Source of the DNA: Microcaldota archaeon
GTDB taxonomy: Archaea > Micrarchaeota > Micrarchaeia > Burarchaeales > JACQQB01
Direction of reading: 5' to 3'
DNA length: 5,926 nucleotides
NCBI GenBank assembly: GCA_016207225.1
Contig: JACQQB010000013.1
Location: 1-5,926, forward strand
In this document: positions 5,198-5,926 of the stretch, in pieces
How positions within the stretch are numbered: the stretch's first letter is position 1
How the letters are laid out: each line of letters starts with the position of its first letter
The notes under the pieces: generated by a model
What the model was told of the DNA's origin: nothing
What the model saw: the letters and a program-made list of their open reading frames with translations, nothing else
Database searches by the model: none
Position numbers and translations under genes: made by a program

Positions 5198-5926
5198 CTC
5201 TTCTAATTCTACTTCTAGAATTTTTTCATATTTCTGCCCTTCAGTCTCACGGATTATGGACCTTATTTTATCCTCAACTGTGATGAATTCCTTTGAATTT
5301 GTGTTCCTAGGGCGTTTTAGCTTCCTTATTTTCAAATCTGCAACTATACCTGAAGGCTTGCCACTCAGCACTATTACCCTGTCAGCTAGGTAAACTGCTT
5401 CTTTTATGTTGTGGGTAACAAGCAGTAGCGTGCATTTGAATCTTTCCCATACCTGCACTATTTCGGCATGCATACGCTCTGCAGTTAAATAATCTAGGGC
5501 ACTGAATGGTTCGTCCATGAGTAAAACACTCGGGTTGGTCACCATTGCCCTTGCAACTGCAACGCGCTGCTTCATTCCTCCGGATATGTTGATAGGATAG
5601 TAGTTTTCAAACCCTTTCAACCCCATCCACTCGATTATTGAGCTGGTTTTTTTATCAGCTTCATCTTTGGGAATTTTCTTCATCCTAAGCCCGAATTCTA
5701 TGTTTTCTTTGACTGTTTTCCAGGGGAATATGGCATAGCTCTGGAATATGAATGAAATGTCGCTATTCAAGCCAGTGATCTTAGTTCCATTGAATAATAT
5801 CTCACCTGTTGAAGGCTTTTCCAAACCGGCTATGATTCTCAATAAAGTAGTTTTTCCACAGCCGCTTGGACCTACGAATGCGACGAACTCGCCATCATCT
5901 ACCTTGAAATTTATATTATTCATTAC
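5189..5926 (-). CDS. ABC transporter ATPase, nitrate/sulfonate/taurine (NitT/TauT) type, N-terminus outside the window
   Basis: Cytoplasmic ATPase that powers an importer of the NitT/TauT class (nitrate, alkanesulfonates, taurine and related anions or pyrimidine precursors). Counting from the Met at 5923: Walker A GPSGCGKTT (18-26), Q-loop FQSYAIFPW (60-68), signature ISGGMKQR (113-120), Walker B VLLMDEP (133-139), D-loop SALD (141-144) and switch His in THNIKEA (H171). FPWKTV, the LLMDEPFSALD stretch and the C-terminal KRPR (about 208-211) favour this class over the general ABC group. The frame stays open to the window edge, and MNNINFKVDDGEF is the usual second strand of the fold, so about 20-25 residues, including the A-loop aromatic, lie upstream of the window. 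All catalytic motifs present are intact. Permease and binding-protein genes are not in the window, so the substrate is unknown. The 3' end overlaps the convergent 149-aa gene by 9 bp. Confidence 0.92.
   Translation of the reverse strand, partial: VMNNINFKVDDGEFVAFVGPSGCGKTTLLRIIAGLEKPSTGEILFNGTKITGLNSDISFIFQSYAIFPWKTVKENIEFGLRMKKIPKDEADKKTSSIIEWMGLKGFENYYPINISGGMKQRVAVARAMVTNPSVLLMDEPFSALDYLTAERMHAEIVQVWERFKCTLLLVTHNIKEAVYLADRVIVLSGKPSGIVADLKIRKLKRPRNTNSKEFITVEDKIRSIIRETEGQKYEKILEVELEELG
5205..5226 (+). terminator. Hairpin plus T-run, possible terminator of the surface-protein operon
   Basis: AATTCTA and TAGAATT form a perfect 7-bp inverted repeat around a CTTC loop (5205-5222), followed by further T residues to 5226, and it starts 7 bp after the stop of the 149-aa gene. 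Oligo-T on the RNA-like strand is the known archaeal termination signal. The stem has only one G-C pair, and the sequence also encodes the C-terminus of the opposing ABC ATPase, so it could be coincidental. Confidence 0.4.

Overview
This AT-rich window most likely comes from an archaeon. The best markers are a pantoate kinase of the archaeal GHMP type (archaeal route to coenzyme A), TATA-box promoters at the expected distance from start codons, GGTGAT-type ribosome binding sites, a start codon that looks leaderless, and an XRE helix-turn-helix/CBS-pair regulator of a type common in archaea. The lineage cannot be fixed from this stretch.

Layout. (1) 1-498 (+): 3' part of an HTH-CBS regulator whose start lies outside the window. 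(2) 500-3288 (-): three genes read leftward. A fumarylacetoacetate-hydrolase-family enzyme (start re-assigned to the TTG at 3288) is followed 6 nt later by pantoate kinase, and then, after 56 nt with its own probable promoter, by a 379-aa protein that is not assigned to any named family. That protein appears to contain three copies of a helical fold resembling the C-terminal domain of the bacterial RNA polymerase alpha subunit. (3) 3289-3442: a 154-bp divergent intergenic region with two TATA boxes pointing away from each other. (4) 3443-5197 (+): a two-gene unit. The first gene encodes a surface protein with a signal peptide, a beta-rich ectodomain with seven N-glycosylation sequons, one C-terminal membrane span and a highly charged tail. 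The second, 12 nt downstream, encodes an unrecognised 149-aa soluble protein. (5) 5189-5926 (-): a nitrate/sulfonate/taurine-type ABC transporter ATPase, cut at its N-terminus by the window edge. It converges on the 149-aa gene and overlaps it by 9 bp.

How the genes fit together. The FAH-family enzyme and pantoate kinase are almost certainly co-transcribed, which suggests (inference only) a link between a 2-oxoacid or acylpyruvate reaction and CoA synthesis. The surface protein and its 149-aa partner form a separate unit. The regulator and the ABC ATPase are the ends of neighbouring loci. The points most worth checking are the alpha-CTD-like repeat protein, the loss of the expected aspartate in the pantoate kinase TGLGD motif, and the surface-protein/orphan pair. 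I saw no tRNA, rRNA, CRISPR array, insertion sequence or long nucleotide repeat.
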